Part shown: one piece after another, positions 12,279 through 29,139 of the stretch
How positions within the stretch are numbered: position 1 is the first letter of the stretch
Layout: each line of letters starts with the position of its first letter
Assembly: GCF_000485595.1 (NCBI RefSeq)
Contig: NW_014577062.1
Coordinates: forward strand, 125,887 to 174,393
DNA: 48,507 bases
Reading direction: 5' to 3'
From: Priapulus caudatus
Taxonomy: Eukaryota > Priapulida > Priapulimorpha > Priapulimorphida > Priapulidae
The notes under the pieces: generated by a model
Seen by the model: only the letters and a program-made list of their open reading frames with translations
What the model was told of the DNA's origin: nothing
Database searches by the model: none
Translations under genes and position numbers: made by a program

Positions 12279-12646
12279 CCGTCAGCTGGGGCTACTTTGA
12301 ACAGCGGGGCAACATTGAACACCCGGGGCCAAAAAAAATGAAATGAGAATTATGGCTATATGGGCAATCTTATTGACAAAATTATTTTTGCATATTTTTC
12401 TGTTGATGAATAAAATATTTTACAAAGTATTTGAATATTTAATACATGAAATAGGAGTCCCGCAGTAAATTGCAAATCGCTGACTTGAAATTGTAAAAAA
12501 ATTAGCATTGGAAACTTTCACAAGTACAGACCACACAGAGGTACACACAACGTTCAAAATAGCCCCTAACACAGGGGTTTCTTTGAACAAATAAAAATCC
12601 AAAAAAATTATCACATCACTTTAACCAATCTGATAATTTATACAAC
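12279..12646. mobile_element. MITE left part, cut by assembly gap
   Basis: Begins CCGTCAGCTGGGGCTACTTT after a TA, and ends at the N run at 12647. Its last ~63 bases match the first 63 bases of the window, which continue to the opposite terminal repeat. The flanking satellite sequence is the same site in both places (CTAACGTA / TAGCTAAATTG). The two fragments therefore come from one insertion or from a duplication of it. Confidence 0.75.
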
Positions 12647-12671
12647 NNNNNNNNNNNNNNNNNNNNNNNNN
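12647..12671. other. Assembly gap (N run)
   Basis: Twenty-five N between the MITE and a TC array. The sequences on the two sides need not be adjacent in the genome. Confidence 0.99.
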
Positions 12672-13857
12672 TCTCTCTCTCTCTCTCTCTCTCGCTCTCT
12701 CTCTCTCTCTTTCTCCCCATTTCTATCTCTCTCTCCATCTCCCCATCACTAGCGCTATGACGACGATGATGGTTTGGTGTCCTATGCGATGCAATACCAA
12801 ACTGTTTTCAAGACATAGAAAGAGCCAAATGTATATATATATATATACGTATACGTTTGTATATAATTCCATCTGTTAATGTAAAATTGACTCATGAAAA
12901 TCTCAGAATAAAAATTCTACAAACGTGAAAGTAATACGACAGTTTAGTGTAACTAGGTAGTTTAGGGTAATAAATTAGCTCCAACACTATGAACCTCTCC
13001 ACTTTTGTAACACTATACCTACCTCCACCCCACTGGCTTTCTATTTAATCAGTCAGCTTCTCTTCAGCTAGAGCATAAGAGCGCGTCTAGCAAATGTGTA
13101 TTTTGATGAAATTGTACATTTAACATGGGGAGCAAATACTCTTCACATGGGTGGTGTCAGGAGCGGAAGGGGGTTAACAAAGGGGGTTAACAAATTAGTA
13201 ACTTGTTAAAGAAAGATCTATCAATAGATTTGCAGTCGCTTTTCATCTGCAGCGCTGTGCTGGATGCATTACAACCCTACTCGCAATATGAGGTTAGATC
13301 TCCCGTTGGGTTTCTAATATTCCCGTCTCGGACCTCAATCATGGCGCCTGTTTTGGGCAGTGGCTACCTCTGTTTGCACATGTCTGATAATTAATGTTTC
13401 CTGCTGATATGTGTCGTCCACCGCCACGATGTGTGGCAAAATGTTAGAATCACCGGTCGAGGACAATATATGTCAATATATTGGAGAAACCGGCCGAAAA
13501 TTTGAAATCCGCCTTAAAGAACATAAAAAGGACGTAGACACCGTAGCTCCTAAATCTTCTACAAGAGCCCAACGAAAACAGTCGGCTACCGAAATAACCA
13601 AATCCGCGATCACGGACCACGTAGCGAAGGACACTCACACGATCGATTGGGATATTTCGAAGATCATCGATCGCGAGCCAATCAAGATCAGGCGCTGGAT
13701 TAAAAAGGCCATCTGGATCCGCTAGACCCCGAACATCAACCGTGACGAGTGGGGATCACTGATCTCTACTATACTAACTGGATAGCTCCATATAGATATA
13801 GAAGAGAAGAATCTTCTCTTATATATCTATGATAGCTCTTAGCCGATCCACGCTAGT
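12672..13857 (+). mobile_element. Penelope-like element fragment, copy 1
   Basis: A TC microsatellite followed by non-coding sequence and then the GIY-YIG-bearing 3' part of a Penelope-like retroelement. The block recurs at 18476-19850. It stops abruptly at CGCTAGT and switches to satellite at 13858, whereas copy 2 continues into the element's tail. Near the end is a hairpin of AGAAGAGAAG / CTTCTCT type (13797-13836). Confidence 0.7.
13411..13790 (+). pseudogene. GIY-YIG endonuclease domain of a Penelope-like retroelement
   Basis: A 104-codon frame (13411-13725) contains QYIGETGRKFEIRLKEHKKD, a GIY-YIG nuclease core of the type found at the C terminus of Penelope-like element reverse transcriptases. 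It is followed by SAITDHVAKDTHTIDWDISK, the spaced His/Asp pattern usual in these proteins. A stop follows IRRWIKKAIWIR. The expected continuation (NINRDEWGSLIS) appears directly downstream in another frame, so the domain is frameshifted. No reverse-transcriptase core is present upstream, so this is a 5'-truncated dead copy. Confidence 0.7.
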
Positions 13858-16420
13858 ACGGTAGGGAAGATAGCTGGGGCGGTAGAAGAAGAGGGAGGGT
13901 GAGCGAGGGACAGGGGAAGCAAGGGAAAGGACGCAAGGGCATAAAGTAGGGGTTTTGTACTCTACATGCTAAAGCGCTCTCCTAATTATAAACACAGGTC
14001 TACTGATAAATATTTATTAGAGAAATCTATGCTGAGATGCCCCCTAACCATATTAAATGCATATTCATCACAAAATATAACTCCTCTGGTGAGATATTGC
14101 GCATGCGCCGCTAACACACTAACGTAGCCAAATTGTGTACTGGCTGGTATACGCAGCGGGGACCATTTATGCAAGGTCTTCCTCCAATTTCTTAAGCGAT
14201 GTCTACTGATGGAATGTTATCATATAAATCTATGCTAGGATAACTCCTCTTCATTTTAAATGCATAATCTTTGCAAAATATAATTGTTCTAGCGGGAAGA
14301 AATTGCGCATGCGCGCGCGCCGTGTCAGGCGTGCAGTACCGTCAGAAGAAAACTTCATAATATAGCTTGCTAAGGGAGAAAGGGAGTGGGAGACTGAGGA
14401 AAAGCGGTATGGAAGATAGCTGGGGCGGTAGAAGAAGAGGGATGCTGAGCGAGGGATAGGTGAGGCAAGGGTAAGGACGCGAAAACATAAAGTAGGTGTT
14501 TTGCACCCTACAGGCTAAGGCGCTCTCCTAATTATAAACACAGGTCTACTGATAAAAATTTATTAGAGAAATCTATGCTGAGATACCCCCTAACCATATT
14601 ATGCATATTCATCACAAAATGTAACGCCTCTGGTCAGGTATTGCGCATGCGCTAACACACTAACGTAGTCAAATTGTGTACTGGCTTGTATACGCAACGG
14701 GGACCTTACATTCAAGGTCTTCCTCCTATTTCTTAAGTGATGTTTATTGATGGAATGTTATTATATAAGTCTATGCCAGGATAACTCCTCTTCATTTTAA
14801 ATGCATAATCTTTGCAAAATATATATTTTCTCGGGAGATATTGCGCATGCGCGCTCACCGTGTCAGGCGTGCAATACTGACTGAGGAAAACTTCATAATA
14901 TAGCTCGCTGAGGGAGAAAGGGGGTGGGAGACTAAGGAAAGGCGGCAGGGAAGATAGCTGGGGCGGTAGAAGAAGAAGGAGGCTGAGAGATGGGACAGGG
15001 GAGGCAAGGGGAAGGCCGCTATGGCATAAAGTAGGTGTTTTGTACCCTAGGCTAGGGCGTTATGCTAACTATAAACACAAGTCTACTGATAATAATTTAT
15101 TAGAGAAATCTATGCTGAGATACCCCCTAACTATATTAAATGCATATTTATCACAAAATGTAACTCCTCTGGTGAGATATTGCGCATGCACTAACACACT
15201 AACGTAGTCAAATTGTGTACTGGCTTGTATACGCAGCGGGGACCTTACATTCAAGGTCTTCCTCCTATTTTTTAAGTTATGTCTACTGATGGAATGTTAT
15301 CATATAAATCTATGCCAGGATAACTCCTCTTCAGTTTAAATGCATAATTTTTGCAAAATATAAATTTTCTGGAGAGATATTGCGCATGCGCGCGCACTAT
15401 GTCAGGCGTGCAATACGGACTGAGGAAAACGTCATAATATAGCTTGCTGAGGGAGAAAGAGGGTGGGAGACTGAGGAAAAGCGGCAAGGAAGATAGCTGG
15501 GGCGGTAGAAGAAGAAGGAGGCTGAGAGATGGCATAGGGGAGGCAAGGGGAAGGACGCTAGGGCATAAAGTAGGTGTTTTGTACCCTAGGCTAGGGCGCT
15601 CTGCTAACTATAAACACAGGTCTACTGATAAGAATTTATTAGAGAGATCTATGCTGAGATACCCCCTAACCATATTAAATGCATATTCATCACAAAATGT
15701 AACTCCTCTGATGAGATATTGCGCATGCACTAACACACTAACGTAGCCAGATTGTGTACTGGCAATTGTATACGCAGCGGGGATCCTACATGCAAGGTCT
15801 TCCTCCTATTTCTTAAGTGATGTCTACTGATGAAATGTTATTATATAAATCTATGCTAGGATAACTCCTCTTCGTTATAAATACATAATCTTTGCAAAAT
15901 ATTATTTTTCTCGAGAGATATTGCGCATGCGCGCGCACCGTGTCTGGTGTGCAATACGGACTAAGGAAAACTTCATAATATAGCTTGCTGAGAGAGAAAG
16001 GGGGTGGGAGACTAAGGAAAGGCGGTAGGGAAGATAGCTGGGGGCGGTAGAAGAAGAGGGAGGCTGAGCGAAGGACAGGGGAGGCAAGGGGAAGGACGCT
16101 AGGGCATAAAGTAGGTGTTTTGTACCCTACAGGCTAGGGCGCTCTGATATAAACACAGGTCTACTGATAAAAATTCATTAGAGATATCTATGCTGAGATA
16201 CCCCCTACCCATATTAAATGCATATTCATCACAAAATATAACTCCTCTGGTGAGATATTGTGCATGCGCTAACACACTAACGTAGCTAGATTGTGTACTG
16301 GCTCGTATATGCAGCGGGATCTTACATGCACGGTCTTCCTCCTATTTCTTAAGTGATGTCTACTGATGGAATGTTATCATATAAATCTATGCTAGGATAA
16401 TTCCTCTTCATTTTAAAGGC
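13858..16420. repeat. 540-bp tandem satellite array, nearly five units
   Basis: The landmark CTTCATAATATAGC occurs at about 14353, 14891, 15431 and 15971, giving a period of 538-540 bp. Each unit contains the alternating GCGCATGCGCGCGC palindrome twice, TAACACACTAACGTAG, and a purine-rich GGTAGAAGAAGAGGGAGGCTGAG tract. Units differ by several percent. The same family appears at 183-1150, 9811-10500 and 11594-12278. Small open frames that recur in every unit (about 60-100 codons) change frame between units and are not genes. Confidence 0.92.
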
Positions 16421-16677
16421 TATCACCCACCTAATTATCTCCCTTTCCATCGACCCGCATGTCCCCATCTCCCGATCAATATTCTTTGCTTTATCTCTTT
16501 CTCTTTTATACTAATTCTCAATCTTCTATATAGATCCTCACTGTTGCACTGCATTTCCCCTCCAATGCCCATTTTTATCGACATCTGGCTTCCTTATCAA
16601 CCTACGATTTTTCGGGCATATCCTTCACCTTCAGACGACATCTTATCCAGGAGTTCAGAAAGCGAATAAAGGACTTA

Positions 16678-16682
<5 letters not shown>
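15727..16682. repeat. Duplicated block B, copy 2
   Basis: Nearly identical to 9811-10766 over 956 bp with constant offset 5916. The last satellite unit and the unique tail (about 16420-16680) are both included. Downstream it meets a TG array and then single-copy sequence, unlike copy 1. Confidence 0.88.
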
Positions 16683-16731
<49 letters not shown>

Positions 16732-16887
16732 CTGTCATGATGTGTGTGTGTGGTGTGTGTGATTTGTGTGTTGTGTTGTGTGTGTGCGTGGTGTGTGTGT
16801 GTGTGTGTGTTGTGGTCTGTTGTGTGTGTGGTGTGGTGTGTGTGTTGTGCGGTTGGTGGTGTGTGTGTGTGTGTGTGTGTGTGTGTG
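16683..16887. repeat. (TG)n microsatellite, degenerate
   Basis: Pure TG to about 16728, then a degraded stretch of TGTG/GTGGTGT and another pure run to 16887. Cys-Val open frames here are artefacts. Confidence 0.93.
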
Positions 16888-17219
16888 CAAATATGGCAAA
16901 ACTTTCAACATCAAAACCATCATTATATATATATAGTATACTATATTATATATTCAAGCGAGACTTATGATTGAAGTATTAAAGCCTCATGGAATTAGAT
17001 ATTTAACAATGGCACTGTAATAATTCCTTAAACAAAAACCACTTCCAAATGAAGCTTATAATATAGTATCTACAGACACACACACACATATAAATACATT
17101 ATACATTATATATATATATATAATATAGATTATATATACTTACACATATAGTACAGTTTAAACCTATCAACTTCATGACATCAAATATTCTATCAAAGTA
17201 TATAGCATAAAATCACTTT

Positions 17220-18140
17220 TTGAACTTGTTGCAACATTATTTAGAAGGAGAGAAGAAAGAGGAATACAAAAGGGAGAGGGAGATGCTGGCGTTCGACCAT
17301 GGTTACGAACGTGCGGGGAGAAGAGTCAGGTTGGCCACTATTACTGCCTTAATGGCCGAGCTACGACTACGAAATCCTGCCAATCCTGTTTTAACTTCCT
17401 GAGAGTACAAGCCTAAATCGATGTCTTGATGAGGCTCTCGCTAGCCAAGACTTGGTCCAAGAGTGCCCAAACAAGGACACCATGTATAGGAAGGCTATAG
17501 ACAGCCAGGCGACTTGAAGATTGGCAGTTACTTATGCGCACCATAGCAACTGGTGACAAGTATGCCAGTATGAAGTTTGACTTCAGAGTTCTTCATAACA
17601 CCGATGTCTGTCCTAGTACGAGGCGCCAGTCAATTCTGCCAGGCCATTGCAGATGAGCTACAAAGGAAGGAAGTCATCAGCTGTCGATGCTCCCCTTGAA
17701 GAAGGGCGTGCGTTACTACACAATGTTGCACGAGATGGAAGCGTCCCTCATGCGCGTGGGTAGCCTTGTATTGAAGAAACATGTTGCCTGCAGCAAAGCC
17801 AGCGCGAACAGTGAAAGCCTTTATCACAAGCTAAAAGGCTTTTTTACCATTGTTCTAATGGGGCCTGCGTCGATGCGGATTATAGAAGTTCCTCATGGGT
17901 AGACTGTTGGAGGGCACGGACACATAGTCAGATGCAGAGATCCTTCAATGTAATTCAGAGCCTGAAATGACGTGCCTACGTAGATGGGGACCGCGATCTT
18001 GTTGTCTTCCTCAGCAGACCCCCTACCAAATGACGACAGGGACATGCCATATTTCTGCCTGGCGTGATGCATGCGTTCGCCGATGCGGACCCAACATGAT
18101 AAAGCCTACTAGAAAAGCCGACTAAAAAAACAAACTAGAA
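17220..18140 (+). other. Unrecognised region with short codon-like frames
   Basis: After AT-rich sequence (16920-17215) the base composition rises and short plus-strand frames line up with frequent stops: 17220-17402 (ends AELRLRNPANPVLTS), then 17687-17902 in another frame. This looks like a decayed coding sequence, perhaps from a mobile element. I recognise no domain, so it may equally be chance. Confidence 0.25.
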
Positions 18141-18475
18141 AGCCAAACTAGAAGAAACAGATCCAGGATAGTCATTATTTTAATAATACTACGCATATAT
18201 ACATATAGCCATATAAGAAATCATGAACATCATTACTCACTAATGTCTCAAATTGATAACATAACATTTTTAATTTTTATTTTAGTTTTCTTCCAAGATA
18301 TGATATACTATATTGACCCAATCGTAGTATAGTTATATATCTATATATATATAAGTATATACTTAATACTACTAATATATATATAGTTATATAACATTAT
18401 GAACATATTATCATTAACATATCAAACGTATAACACAAAAACAAACACTCTCCTCTGTATTATGCATCTATTCTT

Positions 18476-19850
18476 TCTCTCGCTCTCGCTCTCTCTCTCT
18501 CTCTCTGCTCTCAGCGTCTCTCTCTTCTCTCGTGCTGCCTCTCGCTCTCTCTCTCTCTTCTCTCTCTCTCTCTCCTCTCTCTCTCGTCGCATCTCTCGTC
18601 TCGCTCTTTCTCCCCATTTCTATCTCTCTCTCCATCTCGCCCATCGCTAGGCCTATGATACGACGATGATTTGGGTTTGGTGATGGATATGCAATCCCAA
18701 AGCTGTCTGTCTAAGATATTTAGAAAGAGCGCAAATGTATATATATAGTATATTATAGCGTATACGTTTTGTATATAATTCCAATCTGCTTAATGTAAAT
18801 CTGACTCATGAAAATGCTTCAGAATAACAAATCGTAGCAAACGTTGAAAGTAATACGACAGTTTAGTGTAACTAGCGTAGTTTAGGGCGAATAGATAATG
18901 AATTAGCTCGCAACACTATGAACCTCTCCCTTTTTGTAACACTTACCTACCTTCACCCCACTGCGACTTTTCATATTTCATCAGTTCAGCTTCTTCTTCA
19001 GCGCCTAGAGCAGTAGAGCGCGTCTAGCCAAATGTGTTATTTGATGAAATCTGTAGCATTTAACATGGGGAGGCAAATACTCTCTTCAACATTGGGCTGG
19101 TGTCAGGAAGCGGAAGGGGCTTTAAACAAGGGGGTTACAAAATTAGTAACTTGTTAAAGAAAGACTCTATCCGAAGTAGATTTGCAGTCGCTTTTATCTG
19201 CAGCGCTGTGCTGGAGTCGCATTACAACCCTACTCGCAATATGAGGTTTAGACTCTCCCGTTGGGTTTCTTAATATTCCGCGTCGTCGGACCTGCAATCA
19301 TGGCGCCTGGTTTTTGGGCATGTGGCTACCGTCTGTTTGGCATACAGTCCTGAATTATGTTTCGCTGGTCTGATATCGGTGTCGTCCACGCGCCACGATG
19401 AGGTGGCATAAATGGTTTAGACTCACCCGGGTCGCGGAGGACCAATATGATCTGTCGAATATATTGCGAGAAGACCGGCCGAAAATTTGAAATCCGTCCT
19501 TAAAGAACATAAAAAGGACGTAGACACCGTAGCTCCTAAATCTTCTTACAAGAGCCCAACGAAAACAGTCGGCTACCGAAATAACAAATCCGCCGATCCA
19601 CGGACCACGTAGCGAAGCGACACTCACCCGATCGATTGGGACATTTCCGAGATCATCGATCGCGGAGCCAAATCCAAGATCAGGCGCTGCGATTAAAAAG
19701 GCCATCTGGATCCGCTAGACCCGAACATCAACCGTGACGAGTGGGCGATCACTGATCTCTACTATACTAACTGGATAGCTCCATATAGATATAGAGAGAG
19801 AGAATCTTCTCTTATATATCTATGATAGCTCTTAGCCGATCCACGCTAGT
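18476..19850 (+). mobile_element. Penelope-like element fragment, copy 2 with many indels
   Basis: Same order as 12672-13857: TC array, non-coding block, GIY-YIG region (about 19370-19720). From the shared CTTTCTCC word to CGCTAGT it is about 1246 bp against 1148 in copy 1. The excess comes mostly from scattered extra single bases that break the reading frame. The last ~250 bp are much closer to copy 1. The pattern resembles uncorrected long-read sequence as much as natural decay. Confidence 0.65.
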
Positions 19851-19866
19851 TCGTATAGCTGATAGA

Positions 19867-20154
19867 GTCTATGTCCCCCAGGGTACTGCCGGAACGTACC
19901 CTGGGCACGGTCCTGTATACCGGAACGTACCCTGGTACTAAATACTACTATCTAATATGCCAGACCCGTACTCGCCTACTTCACTAACGAGTCTAGGGAG
20001 TTGCCTAAGCCTATCTACCCTAACCCCTAACCCGCTAACTCTCCAACCCGTTAAACGCCTTAGACGCCCTAACCCTAACCCTAACCCCAACCCTAACCAT
20101 ATCAGCTAGATAGTTACCAGGGTACGTTCCGGCAGTACTCTGGGGGACATAGAC
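19867..20154. repeat. 38-bp inverted repeat enclosing TTAGGG-type repeats
   Basis: The left arm 19867-19904 and right arm 20117-20154 are reverse complements with one mismatch, starting GTCTATGTCCCCCAG. Each arm also contains its own CCAGGGTAC...GTACCCTGG hairpin. The ~210-bp loop holds imperfect CCCTAA repeats (about 20015-20098), including three clean units near 20070-20090. It follows directly on the Penelope-like element copy, so it is probably part of that element's terminal region. Confidence 0.7.
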
Positions 20155-20345
20155 CCTATGAGCGTTAGGGCTGGTAGAGATCAGTGGTGGGGATACAGAC
20201 TCAGACACGTGTGGACCAAACTGCTGACCACTACACCATCTGGTGGTCAAAACTGATGAAGTGATTGAAAAAGCTTCCTGATAGAAGCTAGGCGAAACGT
20301 CAACAGTAGCCTACGTTTTGAATCAACACGGTTGAGTAAAATTTA
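20155..20345 (+). mobile_element. Probable Penelope-like element 3' tail
   Basis: Contains a hairpin TGACCAC...GTGGTCA (20225-20249), then CTGATGA (20253-20259), an AGCTTC/GAAGCT hairpin (20272-20289) and GAAAC (20294-20298). CTGATGA and GAAAC are the two conserved core words of hammerhead ribozymes, which Penelope-like elements are known to carry. The spacing and stems are not clean enough to claim a functional ribozyme. Confidence 0.4.
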
Positions 20346-22360
20346 ACCAAGATAGATCAATATATGTCAGATCTTGTAAAGGGTAAAGTTGGTTAAAACC
20401 CAGAATGTAATAGGAAGCCAGTGCTGCTGTACTACGTAATTTCTTGTTGAATCTTCATAATGTTTGTTATATAGACGGTTTATATTGTTCTAGATTGTTC
20501 TGGCTCAAAAATGTCCGGGAAGAATCTAGAATATGTTTCCAAGATGTTTGAGAGTATTCTAAAATATTTTGAAATGTGGTTGTAGAATATCTACTACTCA
20601 TATATATATATAGTCTGGCGTTCATCTACGTCCCGTTTTCGTTATGGCACCTCTTATACAGTACTCTTTTAGAGAATGTTCTGGAATGTGCCCCACTTTT
20701 AGTCACTGTCCTTCTTTATTTTGTTCAAGTATTCCGCCCGCCTTCATCTGTGCTTCTTTCCCACCTCCGGCCACCCTCAACATCATTCTGCCGCCATCTT
20801 TGTTGGTCCCCAGGTACGTTGGCTTTGCCACGGCCACCCTGCTACTTCATTCTGCTCATCTTCCCGTCCGAGACTTCCTCCGCCCCTTTCCATACACCTC
20901 ATAGACACTCGATCCCCCTTCATTACACTCATCTTTAGATTAGTCCTCCTAGTACATTTCCTGTGCCCGCAATTCTGCTCATCTCTATGTACGTGAACCG
21001 GCGAGTGCATATGGTGAAAGGCCACGAGTCTTGACGAAGATTAAATTAGTAAATTTTCCCGCCTGCTATAGCGCAAATGCGGGTGTACTTACCCAGCGGA
21101 AACAGAGCGACCGTCTGGCACCGCAGTCGTTTGGGCAAGCCATTGGAATAGACATTAACTTCTATTTCTATTTATGTTTCTATTTTTATTTATGTAGGCC
21201 AAATCAGCTCTAGGAATACGTTCGCCACGGCAGAAAATCCATAATCAAATGTCTGCGCCTGACGTTAAGTGACCTGAGAGGTTAATCTAATATATAGCCT
21301 ATATCCTAACCAGAGACCACGCACATGTTTATAAATAAAGTTTTTGGGTGTCTCCATTTGGATGTGATTTGCGGACTTACGCTTTGTATATACTTTATTT
21401 ATATAGATTTGTAATAGGCGTATGATATCAGAATATCTTGATGAAATGTAAATACAAACAAAATATTGCTGTGCACAGGTTATTTTTACTGGATTTTTGT
21501 CAATATACAAACACTCCTCACTCTACTGTCTAGGCTTGCGTAGACCAAGTACTTGTCCTACTTACTACGTTACCACCTCCGTATGAAACAGTTTCACAGA
21601 ATCAATGAAGATAAACGGACAAAAAATTATCCAGATGATATTTATTTGAGAAAGAAATGAAGGACGTAAGACTGGGCAGTTAATATTTTCTTGGTATTGA
21701 TTTTGACGATTTAGCTTTAGCTTTCTAGTTGCCCACAACGGATGAAATCTAACTGAGTTTAAATACTACAAGAATGTACGTAGCAAAGCGAAAGTGAAAT
21801 GAAGGAGTCCTGATTGCTGTATAGTGGGCAACTGAAAGCCGGGCTCGAAAGCCGATTAGTAAGCTGTGATTTTCAGAAATGCGACAGAAGACGAACACAC
21901 ACACACACACGCACGCACACACATTTTGCACATTGGTGAATATTATTGCAGAATCAGGCAAGGCGAGCAATAACTATGCATTGATGCACGTGTTACTATG
22001 TTGATTAGAACGCTAAACGACACCCCACTCAGCAATAATATCCACCCTAATTTGACAGTTTTTACAACAGCACAGTAAACGCTGACGATGACAGTACAAC
22101 GATTCATCTTTAACAAGAATCCATTTAGTCAACAAAATCAACCCATCGCTTGCAGTATCAGCGTCCTGAGGTGCAACGACGTTGTGCAGCTGGTGAACGG
22201 AGCACTACACTACGTCGTATTAACGGTGCTTCAACTTTGGTGTTTGATCCAGAGGCTTAGTGATGTCGTGACACTTCAGCGATGCGGAGTTTCCCGACCT
22301 CATGGTCCCCGCGCGGGATGGTGCTGTTTGGCGGGTGTCACCCATTCCTGATCGCGGTGT
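20346..22360. other. Intergenic; no gene recognised
   Basis: AT-rich up to 20640, then a C/T-rich stretch (20640-20990) with long open frames in several frames and both strands, which argues composition rather than coding. From 21030 to 22360 no exon-like signal was found apart from the probable 3' UTR of the light-chain gene. A short CA array sits at 21895-21922. Confidence 0.5.
21641..21646 (-). promoter_or_regulatory. Candidate polyadenylation signal AATAAA of the light-chain gene
   Basis: AATAAA on the minus strand, 715 bases downstream of the stop of the myosin light-chain gene. Position only; no transcript evidence. Confidence 0.35.
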
Positions 22361-27279
<4,919 letters not shown>

Positions 27280-29087
27280 GGTGATGTGTGTTTAGGAAAG
27301 ACGGTGCTGTGATCAGCTGAAGCACGGAGGCACTCTCAGGAATGACTAGCGACGATGAGGCTAGAGCACCAAGATGAATGCACACGCTCGTCCTCGGCGC
27401 AAGCCCGCCTATAAGAAGACGGCAAAGTTCTAGCACCATTTTTGGAAATCAACTCAGAACACATTGCGCAGATGCCATCCGACCATTATAGCTGAAATCG
27501 TATACTCTGTCTCCCTTTCGCTTGCATATGTAAAAGGTGCTGTAGGCCACCCCCTTGCAGCATGTGGCACGGGTGAGACTATTTTCGGCATATTGGGACG
27601 TTCGCGTGCGTGCAATAGGAATCCGACGAGGGCGGAAACTCATGAAAATACTTCAGGGCTAGACGAAGTAGGACAGGCCATGCGAGCGACGGCAACATTT
27701 TACCTCTCCGACGCCTAATAATTAACTTGCGCGCGTGAGCGGCATAGGTCTAACGTAGGCGTTCGTCAGAGAGCGTACGGAACACGGCCTTACAGTATTG
27801 TTTATCCGCGCCGGTGACCGCTACCAACCGACAATGGAATTGTTTATTTGTATGTTTGCAGGGATTCGTTTTGCTGGTTTCTGTCCATTCGGTAGAACTC
27901 TGCTTCAACGGGCGGACATCTGTTGCGCCCAGTCAATGTGAAACGACGGCCAAGAGTATTTAAGCAAAATATTATTCTTTGGATATTTGTGTGGTTATTG
28001 TTACTTAAGTCGGAGCGCCGAAGCCGCTAAGAACTCCCTGCGTCATACTATTATACGACACGATATATATATATATACATAAGAAGCGCAAATAAACATC
28101 TTTGTACGCATGTTGTGTAACTCTATCTTTCGAGTTGCCTCAATGGCGTAACTCTGTTGCAGACGTGAATGCATTGTATTAACTTTTTGTTGTTGACCGT
28201 AAAGCTAACCCCATCACCCCGCTCGAAAGCCATCAATGGCCATTGAACAGCTGGGCGAAAGACGTAATGAGTGCACGAATAACTCTTAACAAGAGTACAC
28301 ATATACTACTAGGGCATTTCTCCGTTGGAACTATACTACCTCGTATGCATATCGGTATCTAATATATCGCGAGAGAGCACACTCTTGCGCTGTCAGTTAT
28401 CTAGGGCTCTCAGTAAACATTGTTACACACAGTGCAAACATAGTGTAGTGGGTAGAAAGGAACCTGATGAGTTGAAACGATACATCGCTTATCCAAGCTA
28501 GGTTACTAGCATCAAGCCGCAAAATTGCTACCGGTTAACGTCTATCTGTTTATAGTGAGAGACGAGCATCTGCATGCAGACCTCATCTATAGCAGGCTAT
28601 CACCGATACTGGATCAAGCGTCTGCTAACCCAACAATGACGGGACAGTGATAGGTGAACAACAAGTTTATAGCGACATATTCAAGAAGATTGCGTCTTGC
28701 GGTGAGAACCGACATATAACGACAGTCTGCCTCTCTGGACACCACAAGCAGAGAACTATAGTAGAAGAGGCCCTTTTTTCTTTTTTCTTTCGTGGAAGGG
28801 AAATCTAACGCGGAGGTTGGAAGAGAGCGTATGTACTGGAGGTTCCCGCTCGCAGAGATGGGTGAGTTGCTTTGAATAACATGAGTTCTCCCGTACACAC
28901 TACGCTTCGCACGAATACGCCAAAGAATAGGTAGAGTCGATATTGGTGGGTAATGCATGGTGGGTCGCTTATGCATGGGTAGTGCGTGTATGTATAGATG
29001 ATGTGTGTGCGTGTATGTATAGATGATGTGTGTGCGTGTGTGCGTGCGCACGTACGTGGCTCTGCTCAGTCCCTTCACGCCCTCCGC

Positions 29088-29139
<52 letters not shown>

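Noticed and set aside
20458-20960. Possible solo LTR (TATA-like run followed by C/T-rich sequence)
   Set aside because: No terminal TG...CA pair, target duplication or second copy could be identified.
28614-29078. 154-codon minus frame
   Set aside because: Begins in low-complexity His/Thr and has no family signal.
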